64,000 bases of DNA from Lysinibacillus boronitolerans JCM 21713 = 10a = NBRC 103108 (GTDB taxonomy: Bacteria; Bacillota; Bacilli; Bacillales_A; Planococcaceae), in NCBI RefSeq assembly GCF_000772935.1, contig NZ_JPVR01000078.1, positions 1-64,000 of the forward strand, in the 5' to 3' direction. The notes beneath the pieces are model-generated. The model did no database searches, was not told the DNA's origin, and was given only the letters and a program-made list of their open reading frames with translations. Shown piece by piece: positions 42,778-51,155 of the stretch. The translations under genes were made by a program, and so were the position numbers. Positions within the stretch are counted from its first letter, which is position 1; each line of letters starts with the position of its first letter.

Positions 42778-43551
42778 TTGACACAACATGTAGAGCTGAT
42801 TGAAATGAATGGTGAGCTGCTAGAGGGGAAGGGCAGCTATTGTTTACGAAGCAAGAAAAAAACAGAGGGCTATCAGAACAAAAACAAATGGCTTAATCAA
42901 CAATTTGAAAAGGGCTTACATTACATACAAGTACTTGAAAATCAAAAACAAGTGGGTTTTATAGAATATACGGACGCGGAATACTCTTCAAGAGTTGTAC
43001 ATGCAGATGGCTACGTGGTAATTCACTGTTTATGGGTAAGTGCAGTGGGCAAGGGCTATGGCACACGATTATTGAAGAGATGCTTAAAGGATGCCGAGGA
43101 ACGCGGGAAAAAGGGAGTGGTGGTCATAACGAATGACCAAACCTCCTGGACGCCAAGTAAGGATTTATTTTTACAACACCATTTTCAACATATTGCAACA
43201 GCACTCGATAATTTTGAACTATGGGTGTTTCCATTTCATGAAAGCAATGAACGGCCATACTTTCCTGATAATTGGCAGGAACGATTAACGAGGTTTCCTC
43301 ATTTAACGATTTTACGTTCCTTTCAATGTCCCTATGTAGACGTTGCCACGGAAAATATTCAACTAGCTGCCGAAAAATTAGGGCTGCAGCCAGCGTTAGT
43401 GGATCTTCAAACGAGAGAAGAGCTGATGGAGAAATCACCGACGCCATATGGTATTTTTTCAGTGGTTTATAAAGGACAATTGATTTCCTTTCATCGATTA
43501 ACCGTGCATTCCGTTTATAAAAAACTGCAAAAACTCATGAATAATTCCTGA
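42778..43551 (+). CDS. YoaP-type GNAT acetyltransferase with C-terminal thioredoxin-like part
   Basis: Two-domain protein of 257 residues. The N-terminal GNAT domain has motif A CLWVSAVGKGYGTRLLKRCL; the C-terminal part (from about 160) carries PHLTILRSFQCPYV and YGIFSVVYKGQLISFHRLT, as in B. subtilis YoaP (PF14268 region). Substrate unknown. It starts with TTG 42778 after GGGGGACTAGCA. Single gene. Confidence 0.85.
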   Translation: MTQHVELIEMNGELLEGKGSYCLRSKKKTEGYQNKNKWLNQQFEKGLHYIQVLENQKQVGFIEYTDAEYSSRVVHADGYVVIHCLWVSAVGKGYGTRLLKRCLKDAEERGKKGVVVITNDQTSWTPSKDLFLQHHFQHIATALDNFELWVFPFHESNERPYFPDNWQERLTRFPHLTILRSFQCPYVDVATENIQLAAEKLGLQPALVDLQTREELMEKSPTPYGIFSVVYKGQLISFHRLTVHSVYKKLQKLMNNS

Positions 43552-43744
43552 TTGGATGCAACTTTTTTGGACACTGGCACGTTATATTCTTATAGCACTT
43601 CTATGATTCTTTGAGTTTTTTGTTGACTGCTACTAGGAAATGAGTAAAATTAAAAGGCAGTACCATAATATGCCTAAACTTAGTAGTATGATGGGTGAAT
43701 AGGTGCTGGAATGCTAGTTAAAATGAAGCATGATAGGACAAGGT

Positions 43745-43773
43745 CTGTCATGAAATTTTGACAGTCTTTTTCT
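43745..43773 (+). terminator. Terminator-like hairpin between yoaP-like and ctp-like genes
   Basis: CTGTCA pairs with TGACAG, followed by TCTTTTTCTTTT, 77 bp before the protease gene. A possible promoter (TTGACT-N16-TAAAAT at about 43622) lies upstream, so this could also be an attenuator; I cannot tell which. Confidence 0.5.
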
Positions 43774-43849
43774 TTTCGTCTTCTGGATAACCTGTTAAGA
43801 TGGTAGTAGTGTGACAAAGTTAGTGTAAATGAGAGTGGTGACAATCAAG

Positions 43850-45364
43850 ATGGATGAACAGAAAAAAGAAAGTATAGAACAGCAGCAGGAGCCGACTCCA
43901 GCTGAAATTAAGCCGGCAGGACAATTTATACAACTGAAACCGTTTAAATTTATTATGCTAATGTTCTTTACAATTCTTATTACGGCAGGTTTAACGATTT
44001 TTGCGTTAACCTTTGGTGATAAGAAAGTAGTAGAAGTGAAAGTTCCGATTGAACGAGAGGAATTTACAAAATTATATGAAGCATTTGATTTACTGAAAAA
44101 TAACTATTACAAAGATATTGACGATGAAAAAGTGGTCGATGGTGCAATTAATGGTATGTTTGATGCATTAGACGATCCTTATTCCGATTTCATGGTAAAG
44201 GAAGAAGCGGATCAATTTAATTCGGGCTTATCTTCAAGTTTCCAAGGAATTGGTGCAGAAATCCAAGAACGTAATGGTTATATTACAGTTGTGTCACCTA
44301 TCAAAAATTCTCCTGCTGAAAAGGCAGGCTTATTACCAAAAGATATTATCTTAACAGTTGATGGGAAAAGCATTCAGGGCTTAAGTGCAACAGAGGCAGT
44401 TGCACTCATTCGTGGCGAAAAAGGAACACCCGTAAAACTCACGGTAAAACGTGGCGAAAATACGGAACCCATTCAAATGACCATCGTTCGTGATGATATC
44501 CCAGTTGAAACCGTTTATGGTGAAATGCTTGATGGCAATATTGCCCATATTCAAATTACGTCATTTAGTGAACAAACGGCCCAAGAGCTTGAAAAAATCC
44601 TTGCTGAGTATGAAGGTAAAGGAATGAAGGGCATTGTATTGGATTTACGTCAAAATCCTGGTGGCTACCTAAAGGCTGCAGTTGATATTTCTAATTTCTT
44701 TGTACCAGAAGGAAAAGCGATTGTTCAGGTACAAGAAAAAGATGCGGAACCTCAAATAACAAATGCCATTGCAGGTAAAAAATATAACCTACCGATCACG
44801 GTATTAGTTGATAGTGGCAGTGCTTCAGCCTCTGAGATATTAGCAGGAGCATTAAAAGAGTCCGTTGGTGCTAAAGTTGTTGGTGAAACATCATTCGGTA
44901 AAGGGACTGTCCAAAATGTTACACCATTAAAAGATGGCTCTAATTTAAAATTTACGACAGGTAAATGGTTAACACCGAATGGCAACTGGATTAATGAAAA
45001 AGGAATTGAGCCTGATGTCAAAGTTGCGTATCCATCCTATGCCTCTCTACCTTACTTGAATGCCTCTTTAGAAATGAAGACAGGCTTACAATCTGACTCT
45101 GTGAAAGCAGCAGAGGAAATGCTTCAGGTGCTAGGGTATGAGCCTGGTGAAGTAGATGGAATCTTCGATGACAATACCGCGCAGGCAGTAGAAAAACTAC
45201 AAGCCGCGAACAATCTTGAAGAAACAGGTATTTTAACAGGCAATACAACGTATGCATTAATGGATGCGTTACGTGCAAAAATGAAAGCCGATGATCCTCA
45301 GTTACTAAAAGCGAAAGAGCTTCTTGTAGGAACAGCCGAAAAAACAGAGGAAACAACAAACTAA
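43850..45364 (+). CDS. S41-family C-terminal processing protease (CtpA/CtpB type)
   Basis: Membrane-anchored serine protease of about 504 residues. Order: short cytosolic tail, one helix (FIMLMFFTILITAGLTIFAL), helical N-domain, PDZ domain (GIGAEIQERNGYITVVSPI, about residues 130-215), S41 catalytic core with the Ser in DSGSASASEILAGAL and the Lys in GETSFGKGTVQ, and a C-terminal peptidoglycan-binding domain (VLGYEPGEVDGIFDDNT). B. subtilis CtpB works in sporulation signalling; whether this is its counterpart is inference. The start is ATG 43850, after GTGGTGA. Confidence 0.95.
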   Translation: MDEQKKESIEQQQEPTPAEIKPAGQFIQLKPFKFIMLMFFTILITAGLTIFALTFGDKKVVEVKVPIEREEFTKLYEAFDLLKNNYYKDIDDEKVVDGAINGMFDALDDPYSDFMVKEEADQFNSGLSSSFQGIGAEIQERNGYITVVSPIKNSPAEKAGLLPKDIILTVDGKSIQGLSATEAVALIRGEKGTPVKLTVKRGENTEPIQMTIVRDDIPVETVYGEMLDGNIAHIQITSFSEQTAQELEKILAEYEGKGMKGIVLDLRQNPGGYLKAAVDISNFFVPEGKAIVQVQEKDAEPQITNAIAGKKYNLPITVLVDSGSASASEILAGALKESVGAKVVGETSFGKGTVQNVTPLKDGSNLKFTTGKWLTPNGNWINEKGIEPDVKVAYPSYASLPYLNASLEMKTGLQSDSVKAAEEMLQVLGYEPGEVDGIFDDNTAQAVEKLQAANNLEETGILTGNTTYALMDALRAKMKADDPQLLKAKELLVGTAEKTEETTN

Positions 45365-45370
45365 CAATGT

Positions 45371-45417
45371 AGCTGTCGCAACAGTTGTCTTTCACGGCAT
45401 CTGCGACAGCTTTTTTT
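45371..45417 (+). terminator. Terminator of the protease gene
   Basis: AGCTGTCGCA pairs perfectly with TGCGACAGCT across a 21-nt loop, followed by seven Ts. Confidence 0.8.
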
Positions 45418-45432
45418 ATGGGAGGAACTAAT

Positions 45433-46335
45433 ATGAAAGATGTGTACCTATTTAGTGGCTTTTTAGGGAGTGGCAAAACATCCATGCTGACAGACGTCAT
45501 TCGCCAGCTAAAAGAAAAGAAATTAAAGCCTGCTGTTATTATGAATGAGCTCGGGAAGCTGCCATTTGACTCGCAGGCAGTGGAAAAGGATATCCCGCTA
45601 AAGGAGATGCTAGAGGGCTGTATTTGCTGTTCGGGTGCTGAAAAAACAGAGGCACAAATTCAATCTCTTCTATTAGATAGTGATTTTGATGTGCTCATTA
45701 TCGAGACAACAGGTGCAGCACATCCTGTAGAAGCTTTGGATGCCGTTTTTTCACCGCTTTTTGCAGATCAGCTCAATGTGAAAGGCATTATCACGGTGGC
45801 TGATTCTAAGCTCTGGCTACACCGTGATACATTAACACCACAAGTGCGCTCTTTATTTCTGGAGCAAATTCGCCATGCACATCTATTGTTAGCAAATAAA
45901 ACAGACTTATTAACAGAGGCAGAGCAAGGTCAGGTCGTCTATGAACTGCAGGGCTTGAACCCTCATGCCTTTATATTGCAAACGACAAATGGACGCGTAC
46001 CACTCAGCTTATTAGAGGGGCTGAAGGCAACAACACAGGTCGATAAAGCAGATATAGTTAAAGCGCCAATAGCCTCAATGCAGCTGGGCTCTCGCTTAGT
46101 AGATTTTACAGATCAAGAATTTACACAGGAGCAGTTTGAAGATTGGGTGCGTGCATTACCTGAAACGATTTATCGTATGAAAGGCTATGTACCGATTGAG
46201 GGCATCAAAAACCCAATGCTGTTCCAATATGCTTATGGAATGGTTCAGTGGCTCCCAGAATATCTAAAAATGCCAGCAAAACTTGTTATTATTGGAGAGA
46301 ATGTTGGTTCTTTACCTGTTATTGGAGTTAATTGA
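45433..46335 (+). CDS. CobW/COG0523-family GTPase, putative metallochaperone
   Basis: G3E-family P-loop GTPase of about 300 residues. The Walker A is FSGFLGSGKTS, the metal-binding CxCC motif is EGCICCSG, then IIETTGAAHP (switch region) and LLANKTDLL (guanine specificity). A C-terminal CobW_C-type domain follows without a His-rich tail. Such proteins deliver zinc, cobalt or iron to enzymes. The start is ATG 45433 after GGGAGGAAC. No Zur box or metal transporter is seen next to it. Confidence 0.93.
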   Translation: MKDVYLFSGFLGSGKTSMLTDVIRQLKEKKLKPAVIMNELGKLPFDSQAVEKDIPLKEMLEGCICCSGAEKTEAQIQSLLLDSDFDVLIIETTGAAHPVEALDAVFSPLFADQLNVKGIITVADSKLWLHRDTLTPQVRSLFLEQIRHAHLLLANKTDLLTEAEQGQVVYELQGLNPHAFILQTTNGRVPLSLLEGLKATTQVDKADIVKAPIASMQLGSRLVDFTDQEFTQEQFEDWVRALPETIYRMKGYVPIEGIKNPMLFQYAYGMVQWLPEYLKMPAKLVIIGENVGSLPVIGVN

Positions 46336-46367
46336 AGAATAAAGCAACCATTGCGTTTCTGCACTTG

Positions 46368-46405
46368 AACAGCCTGTGAAGTTTTACACAGGTTGTTTTA
46401 TTTTT
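46368..46405 (+). terminator. Terminator of the CobW-family gene
   Basis: AACAGCCTGTG pairs with CACAGGtTGTT, followed by TTATTTTT. Confidence 0.75.
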
Positions 46406-46778
46406 ATGTAAACGAAATGTAACGCTCTTGTAACATAATTGTAATATTAGGTTGGCAAGAGGCTACGACACTAGCCGTCTCTAGGGTGATTTAAAGAGGG
46501 CACTGAAAAAAAGAGGCTAAAAAACACATGTATAAATCATGCATTTTTTATTCATGTTAGTTGTTTATTTTCTAAAATATTTACTAGTTTAGGAGGGGTG
46601 TCAACCCTCTTTCAAACGTAAGTATTTCATAGATTGGTTAAACCTGCTAAAAAATAGCGCGAAAAAAACGTGATTTTTCGGGCATTTTATTCTTCGTTGG
46701 CGTAGCTAGCAGATGTTGGTAAGATTTTAATGAAAAACATCCCTTACGATTAGTGGCAGAGAAGGAGGAATTGCAAAC
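46406..46778 (+). other. Long, hairpin-rich upstream region of the CAP-domain gene
   Basis: About 370 bases without coding potential but with several stems: GAGGCTA...TAGCCgtCTC (about 46459-46482), GAGGGgtgtcaaCCCTC (about 46593-46610, followed by TTT) and GCgCGAAAAA...TTTTTCGgGC (about 46658-46684). This may be a structured 5' leader. It did not match the ydaO/c-di-AMP, GEMM, M-box or T-box consensus patterns that I could check by eye. Confidence 0.4.
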
Positions 46779-47468
46779 ATGAAAAAAACATTAACTGCAA
46801 TTTGTGCAACATTTCTATTAGCAGCTCCAATTCAAATAGCTTCTGCTGCTGCAAATACAACAGAGGGGAATTCCGAACAGCAATCAACAAACTGTAATGT
46901 TTATTATTATAAATGGTCAAACAACAATCATAAGTGGACGATTAAACTTCCACAGGCATCTACACCATCTAATGAGACGCCAACAACAGATAATACAACA
47001 CCAACAAAGCCAAATAATAATCAATCATCACAAAACGAAAAGCCAGCAACACCACCAACTACTTCAACACCATCAACAACAACTTCAGATGTGAACGCAT
47101 TTGAACAAGAGGTAGTGAAATTAACGAACGCTGAACGTACAAAAGCTGGTTTATCACCACTTCAAACAGATGCAAAATTAATGGCTGCAGCTCGTGAAAA
47201 ATCACAAGATATGCAAACAAACAAGTATTTCTCACATACGAGCCCAACATTTGGTTCACCATTTGATCGTATGAAAGCTTTAGGCATCACTTATAAAGCT
47301 GCAGGTGAAAACATTGCTCAAGGTCAACGCTCACCACAAGAAGTAGTACAAGCGTGGATGGATTCACCAGGACACCGTGCGAACATTTTAAACGGTAATT
47401 TTACGCACATCGGTGTAGGATACGTGAAATCAGGTAACTACTGGACACAACAATTTATCCAAAAATAA
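46779..47468 (+). CDS. Secreted CAP/SCP-domain protein (YkwD-like)
   Basis: Secreted protein of 229 residues: signal peptide ending ASA, a Thr/Pro/Asn-rich linker (about 55-105), then a CAP domain (EQEVVKLTNAERTKAGLSPL, KYFSHTSP, GENIAQGQRSPQEVVQAWM, SPGHRANILN). The linker suggests wall association. Bacillaceae homologues are linked to spore coat or cell surface; the biochemical role is unsettled. GAAGGAGGA precedes the ATG. It is preceded by a long structured upstream region. Confidence 0.93.
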   Translation: MKKTLTAICATFLLAAPIQIASAAANTTEGNSEQQSTNCNVYYYKWSNNNHKWTIKLPQASTPSNETPTTDNTTPTKPNNNQSSQNEKPATPPTTSTPSTTTSDVNAFEQEVVKLTNAERTKAGLSPLQTDAKLMAAAREKSQDMQTNKYFSHTSPTFGSPFDRMKALGITYKAAGENIAQGQRSPQEVVQAWMDSPGHRANILNGNFTHIGVGYVKSGNYWTQQFIQK

Positions 47469-47484
47469 TTCTATATTAATTGAA

Positions 47485-47527
47485 AGATGCTCTATAAGTC
47501 TTTAAAGCTTATAGGGCATCTTTTTTT
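47485..47527 (+). terminator. Terminator of the CAP-domain gene
   Basis: AGATGCtCTATAAG pairs with CTTATAGgGCATCT, then seven Ts. Confidence 0.8.
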
Positions 47528-47569
47528 ATTGAAATAATGGTAAAATTTGATGAGAAAGGGTGGATAGAA

Positions 47570-47881
47570 TTGAAACAATATAGCATAGCAATAGCGATTT
47601 TCTCATTGGCGGTGTCTTTTTTAATAGGAAGCTGGCTCATCGCTACTAGTTTAAAAGAGCAGCCAAAAGAACCCGTGCAACACCAGCTATTATCTCAAGA
47701 AGAGGCAGCTGATTATTTAGGAATCAGTGTCGTGGAATTGTTAAAATTAACAGAAGTGCCAGACGGATCAAATGGTTACATAAGCGAAATCCCTCATGTG
47801 AAGGTAGGGGACAATGTCTATTATCCAAAGCAAGCTATGGATCGATGGCTACTGGATATGGAATTAATCGTAGTACCTTAA
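47570..47881 (+). CDS. Membrane-anchored helix-turn-helix (HTH_17-like) protein
   Basis: Protein of 103 residues. One N-terminal helix (IAIFSLAVSFLIGSWLIATSL) is followed by a polar linker and an excisionase/MerR-like winged-helix motif: LLSQEEAADYLGISVVELLKL, then HVKVGDNVYYPKQAMDRWLLD. The domain normally binds DNA, so the membrane anchor is unusual. The start is TTG 47570, after GGGTGGATAGAA; an earlier in-frame start at 47537 overlaps a terminator region. Confidence 0.75.
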   Translation: MKQYSIAIAIFSLAVSFLIGSWLIATSLKEQPKEPVQHQLLSQEEAADYLGISVVELLKLTEVPDGSNGYISEIPHVKVGDNVYYPKQAMDRWLLDMELIVVP

Positions 47882-48080
47882 GAAAAACATATGAACTATT
47901 TCTTTGGATAGGGGCATCACCTAATAAAAAGAGCGCTTCTCCCTCGAAAAGGAGCAGTTCTCCAGCGAAAACCGGTCGATGAAACTTTTCTTTCTCTTTT
48001 ATAAGATAGAAGTTTTTAAACTGTATTTTGGGGGAATTGATAAATAAGTAGTGGGTAAAAAGTAGGGAGAGGTGAGAAGG

Positions 48081-51035
48081 ATGAAAAAGCCGAATCTATT
48101 AAAGCAGTTTTTTGCAAAAGAAGAAAGACCGCATACGATTGCGCTAGCAACAGCTCAAGACCATCGTTTATTTTCATATGCCATGTCCTTTGCCAAGTAT
48201 CACCCTGATATGATGATTGTGTTTTCGGCAGATGGCGAAATTATTTATGTCAATCAAGAAGCACTCTTTGAACTATTACAATATCGACCTAGCCATGCGA
48301 AGGATTTTAAGAAAATTCTGACTGAGGCAGATTATAAACGATTAAAAAGAGCATTCAATCGAACATTGCGAGGAAAGTCGGTCAAAATTGATATTGAACG
48401 ACTACAGCATCAAGGACAAAACCTAAGCCTAGTGCTGACGTTTATACCGATCAAAAATGACGACAATCATTCGGAGGGGCTTTATTTAATCATTGAAGAT
48501 ATGTCGACGTATTCCGCCATGAAGCATCAGTTAATGCTCCATGAGAAGCATTTAAATTACGCCCAGCATATTGCGGCAGTTGGGAGCTGGGAGTACTTTA
48601 TTCAGCATGACAAACTTTATTGCTCAGATAACTTTTATCATATTTTTGGCTTTACGCGTTCAGATAACGATGGGATTGATCACGTATTTCAGTTCATTCA
48701 TCCAGATGATTATGAAAGGACATATGATGCATTTAATCATGCGCGAAAAGGGACTAATTTTGACAGTGACTTCCGAATTTATCACGGCAAAACCAATGAA
48801 CTGCGTTTTTTACAAGCTGCCGCCGAAGTCATTTGGAAGGATGACAAGCCCTTTAAGATGATTGGGGTTGTCAAAGACGAAACGGCTTTCAAACTACTTG
48901 AGAAAACGCTAAATGATACGTTAGCCAACTATCATTCTATCTTTGACAATTTAGATGCAGGGATTTGGATGCGGGATTCCATTCGTGGTAATATGCTGTT
49001 TGCCTCTAAAGGACTGGAGGGAATTCTAGGTATTCCATTAGCTAAGCTTTACGAAGACTCAGAAGTATGGATTAATATGATTCATCCTGCACATCGTGAG
49101 GAAGTATTAGCGTATACAGATCATCTCGCTTCAGGCAAAAGCTATCAAGTGATTTATCGTATCCTAACGGGGAAGAATGAGACAAAGTGGTTACTGGAGC
49201 AAATTGTGCCGAGACTAGATCAGGAGGGGGAGGTCAACCATATTTTTGGCTTAGTAACTGATATTACAAAGGAAATCGAACGAGAAAAGAAGCTGAATTA
49301 TTTAGTGTATTATGATGAATTAACAGGTTTACCAAATCGATTGAGCTTACATGATAAAGTCGATACATTATGCTTAGCTGGCGAACCCTTCGCGCTATTA
49401 TATATTTCGATTAACCGCTTTCATATCATAAATAATGCGCTAGGTACGAAAATCAGTGATGAGCTTCTGCGCACGGTGACCAACTACTTTTCCACACTAA
49501 CAGATGATCGCAGTTACATGGCACGCCTAGACAATCAGCATTTTATCATTGTCATTAAAAAATATGGGAGCAAGCAGCATATTTCCGCGCTGGCTAGCCG
49601 TATACTGAAAACCTTTGATACACCTTTTTCTATAAAAGACTATCGCTTGCACCTATCTGCTAGCATTGGCATTGCCTTTTATCCAGAGGAGGGCCTAACG
49701 AGAAACATTTTATTAGAAAATGCCTATTCAGCTTTATGCTACGCGCAACAGCAGGGAAGGAATCGTTTTCATATTTATGCCTTTACGGAGGATATTACTT
49801 CCTATAAGCAGTACGTGTTAGACCGAGATATGCGACAAGCCATGTTAAATGAGGAATTCGAATTATATTTCCAACCATTGGTGGAGCCGCAAAAGGGGAT
49901 TATCAACGGCGCAGAAGCATTAATTCGTTGGCATCATAAAGAATGGGGCCTTGTGTCACCTGGTGAATTTATTCCATTAGCGGAAGAAAACCATATGATT
50001 CATATCATTACAGATTGGGTGATTAAAAAAGCATGTGCGTTGTTACAGCACTGGAAGCAGCAAGGGCATGTGCTGCGAACAATTAGTATTAAGATATCGC
50101 CAATTCGTCTGATGAAAAAGGGCTTTATTCAGTTTGTCCAAGAGCAATTACAGGTAAATTCGATTGACGCGCATTATTTACAATTCGAGATAAGTGAAAG
50201 TACCATCTTAAAAAATAGTACAAGTGTAATGACTGTTCTCAAAGAATTACAAGAAGTTGGTGTCAAAATTGCTATTGGTGATTTTGGAACAGGCTATTCA
50301 TCCTTAGAATCATTGCGAACATTCCAACCAACGACACTCCATATCTATGAAGCGTTTATTCGTGAAATTCGTCATGATCGTCCGATTGAAAATGGACTCA
50401 TTTCAACAACGATTTATTTAGCTAAAATGCTTGGTATTCAGGTAGTGGCAAAAGGAGTTGAAAGTTACGAGCAATTTATCTTTTTAAAGCAGCAAGCATG
50501 TGATTATCTGCAAGGTAGCATTTATACGAAGGCTGTTCCCGCGAAAGCCTTTGAAAAAATGCTGGCACAAGGCATTTTAACACCACAAAAAGCTAGTGTT
50601 CATAAAAAGCCTGTGGTGGAACGGCGCAAATATTACCGCTTTCAATTCCCTGCCTATGTGAAGGGCTTCATGACGATTATTGAAATGAATGAACAAAAAC
50701 TAAATATTGGACATACCCCTATCATCATCGAAAATATTAGCTTAGGCGGCATGAAGATACGCTCTTCTTTGAAGCTACCAGTTAATCAAACGATGAAATT
50801 TAAATTTAGCTTTATTTTGATGAATCAATCATTTAACCTAGAGGGCACATTTAGATGGACCCTAGAAGAAAAATACCAAATCTACTCTTATGGTGTCGCC
50901 TTCAATCTAACGCAGGAGGATGAAGGAAAATTAGCACCGATTATCAATCGAATGACCGCCCTGCATAATCACCATGAAAAAATAGAGGGAACGCCCTTTA
51001 TGTATGAGGATATTGAAGCTTATTTTAAAAAATAG
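48081..51035 (+). CDS. PAS-GGDEF-EAL-PilZ protein with degraded enzymatic domains
   Basis: Cytosolic protein of about 984 residues: three PAS-like modules (to about 400), GGDEF-like (about 410-565), EAL (about 580-825) and PilZ (about 845-960). The cyclase loop reads ARLDNQHFIIVI where RxGGDEF is expected, so cyclase activity is unlikely. In EAL the EAL motif itself is kept (AEALIRW), but the Asn strand reads ISIKIS, the DDFGT loop reads IGDFGTGYSS and the later AEGVE reads AKGVES, so phosphodiesterase activity is doubtful. PilZ keeps the c-di-GMP-binding RKYYR and NISLGG. It is probably a c-di-GMP receptor. The start is ATG 48081 with AGGTGAGAAGG upstream. It directly precedes the germination operon. 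Confidence 0.92.
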   Translation: MKKPNLLKQFFAKEERPHTIALATAQDHRLFSYAMSFAKYHPDMMIVFSADGEIIYVNQEALFELLQYRPSHAKDFKKILTEADYKRLKRAFNRTLRGKSVKIDIERLQHQGQNLSLVLTFIPIKNDDNHSEGLYLIIEDMSTYSAMKHQLMLHEKHLNYAQHIAAVGSWEYFIQHDKLYCSDNFYHIFGFTRSDNDGIDHVFQFIHPDDYERTYDAFNHARKGTNFDSDFRIYHGKTNELRFLQAAAEVIWKDDKPFKMIGVVKDETAFKLLEKTLNDTLANYHSIFDNLDAGIWMRDSIRGNMLFASKGLEGILGIPLAKLYEDSEVWINMIHPAHREEVLAYTDHLASGKSYQVIYRILTGKNETKWLLEQIVPRLDQEGEVNHIFGLVTDITKEIEREKKLNYLVYYDELTGLPNRLSLHDKVDTLCLAGEPFALLYISINRFHIINNALGTKISDELLRTVTNYFSTLTDDRSYMARLDNQHFIIVIKKYGSKQHISALASRILKTFDTPFSIKDYRLHLSASIGIAFYPEEGLTRNILLENAYSALCYAQQQGRNRFHIYAFTEDITSYKQYVLDRDMRQAMLNEEFELYFQPLVEPQKGIINGAEALIRWHHKEWGLVSPGEFIPLAEENHMIHIITDWVIKKACALLQHWKQQGHVLRTISIKISPIRLMKKGFIQFVQEQLQVNSIDAHYLQFEISESTILKNSTSVMTVLKELQEVGVKIAIGDFGTGYSSLESLRTFQPTTLHIYEAFIREIRHDRPIENGLISTTIYLAKMLGIQVVAKGVESYEQFIFLKQQACDYLQGSIYTKAVPAKAFEKMLAQGILTPQKASVHKKPVVERRKYYRFQFPAYVKGFMTIIEMNEQKLNIGHTPIIIENISLGGMKIRSSLKLPVNQTMKFKFSFILMNQSFNLEGTFRWTLEEKYQIYSYGVAFNLTQEDEGKLAPIINRMTALHNHHEKIEGTPFMYEDIEAYFKK

Positions 51036-51044
51036 CGAATCATG

Positions 51045-51078
51045 AAGATGCCCAAATGTTCTAGTGGGCATCTTTTTT
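51045..51078 (+). terminator. Terminator of the PilZ-protein gene
   Basis: AAGATGCCC pairs with GGGCATCTT, then six Ts. Confidence 0.8.
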
Positions 51079-51155
51079 CATGGTGTGGAATCACACGATC
51101 TAAGCGTTTGAAATACACGAAAGATGCTTATACTCTCCAGTAGAGGAGGCGTTTT

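Noticed and set aside
46406..46778. ydaO/c-di-AMP riboswitch before the CAP-domain gene
   Set aside because: The expected core blocks did not align by eye; left as an uncharacterised leader.
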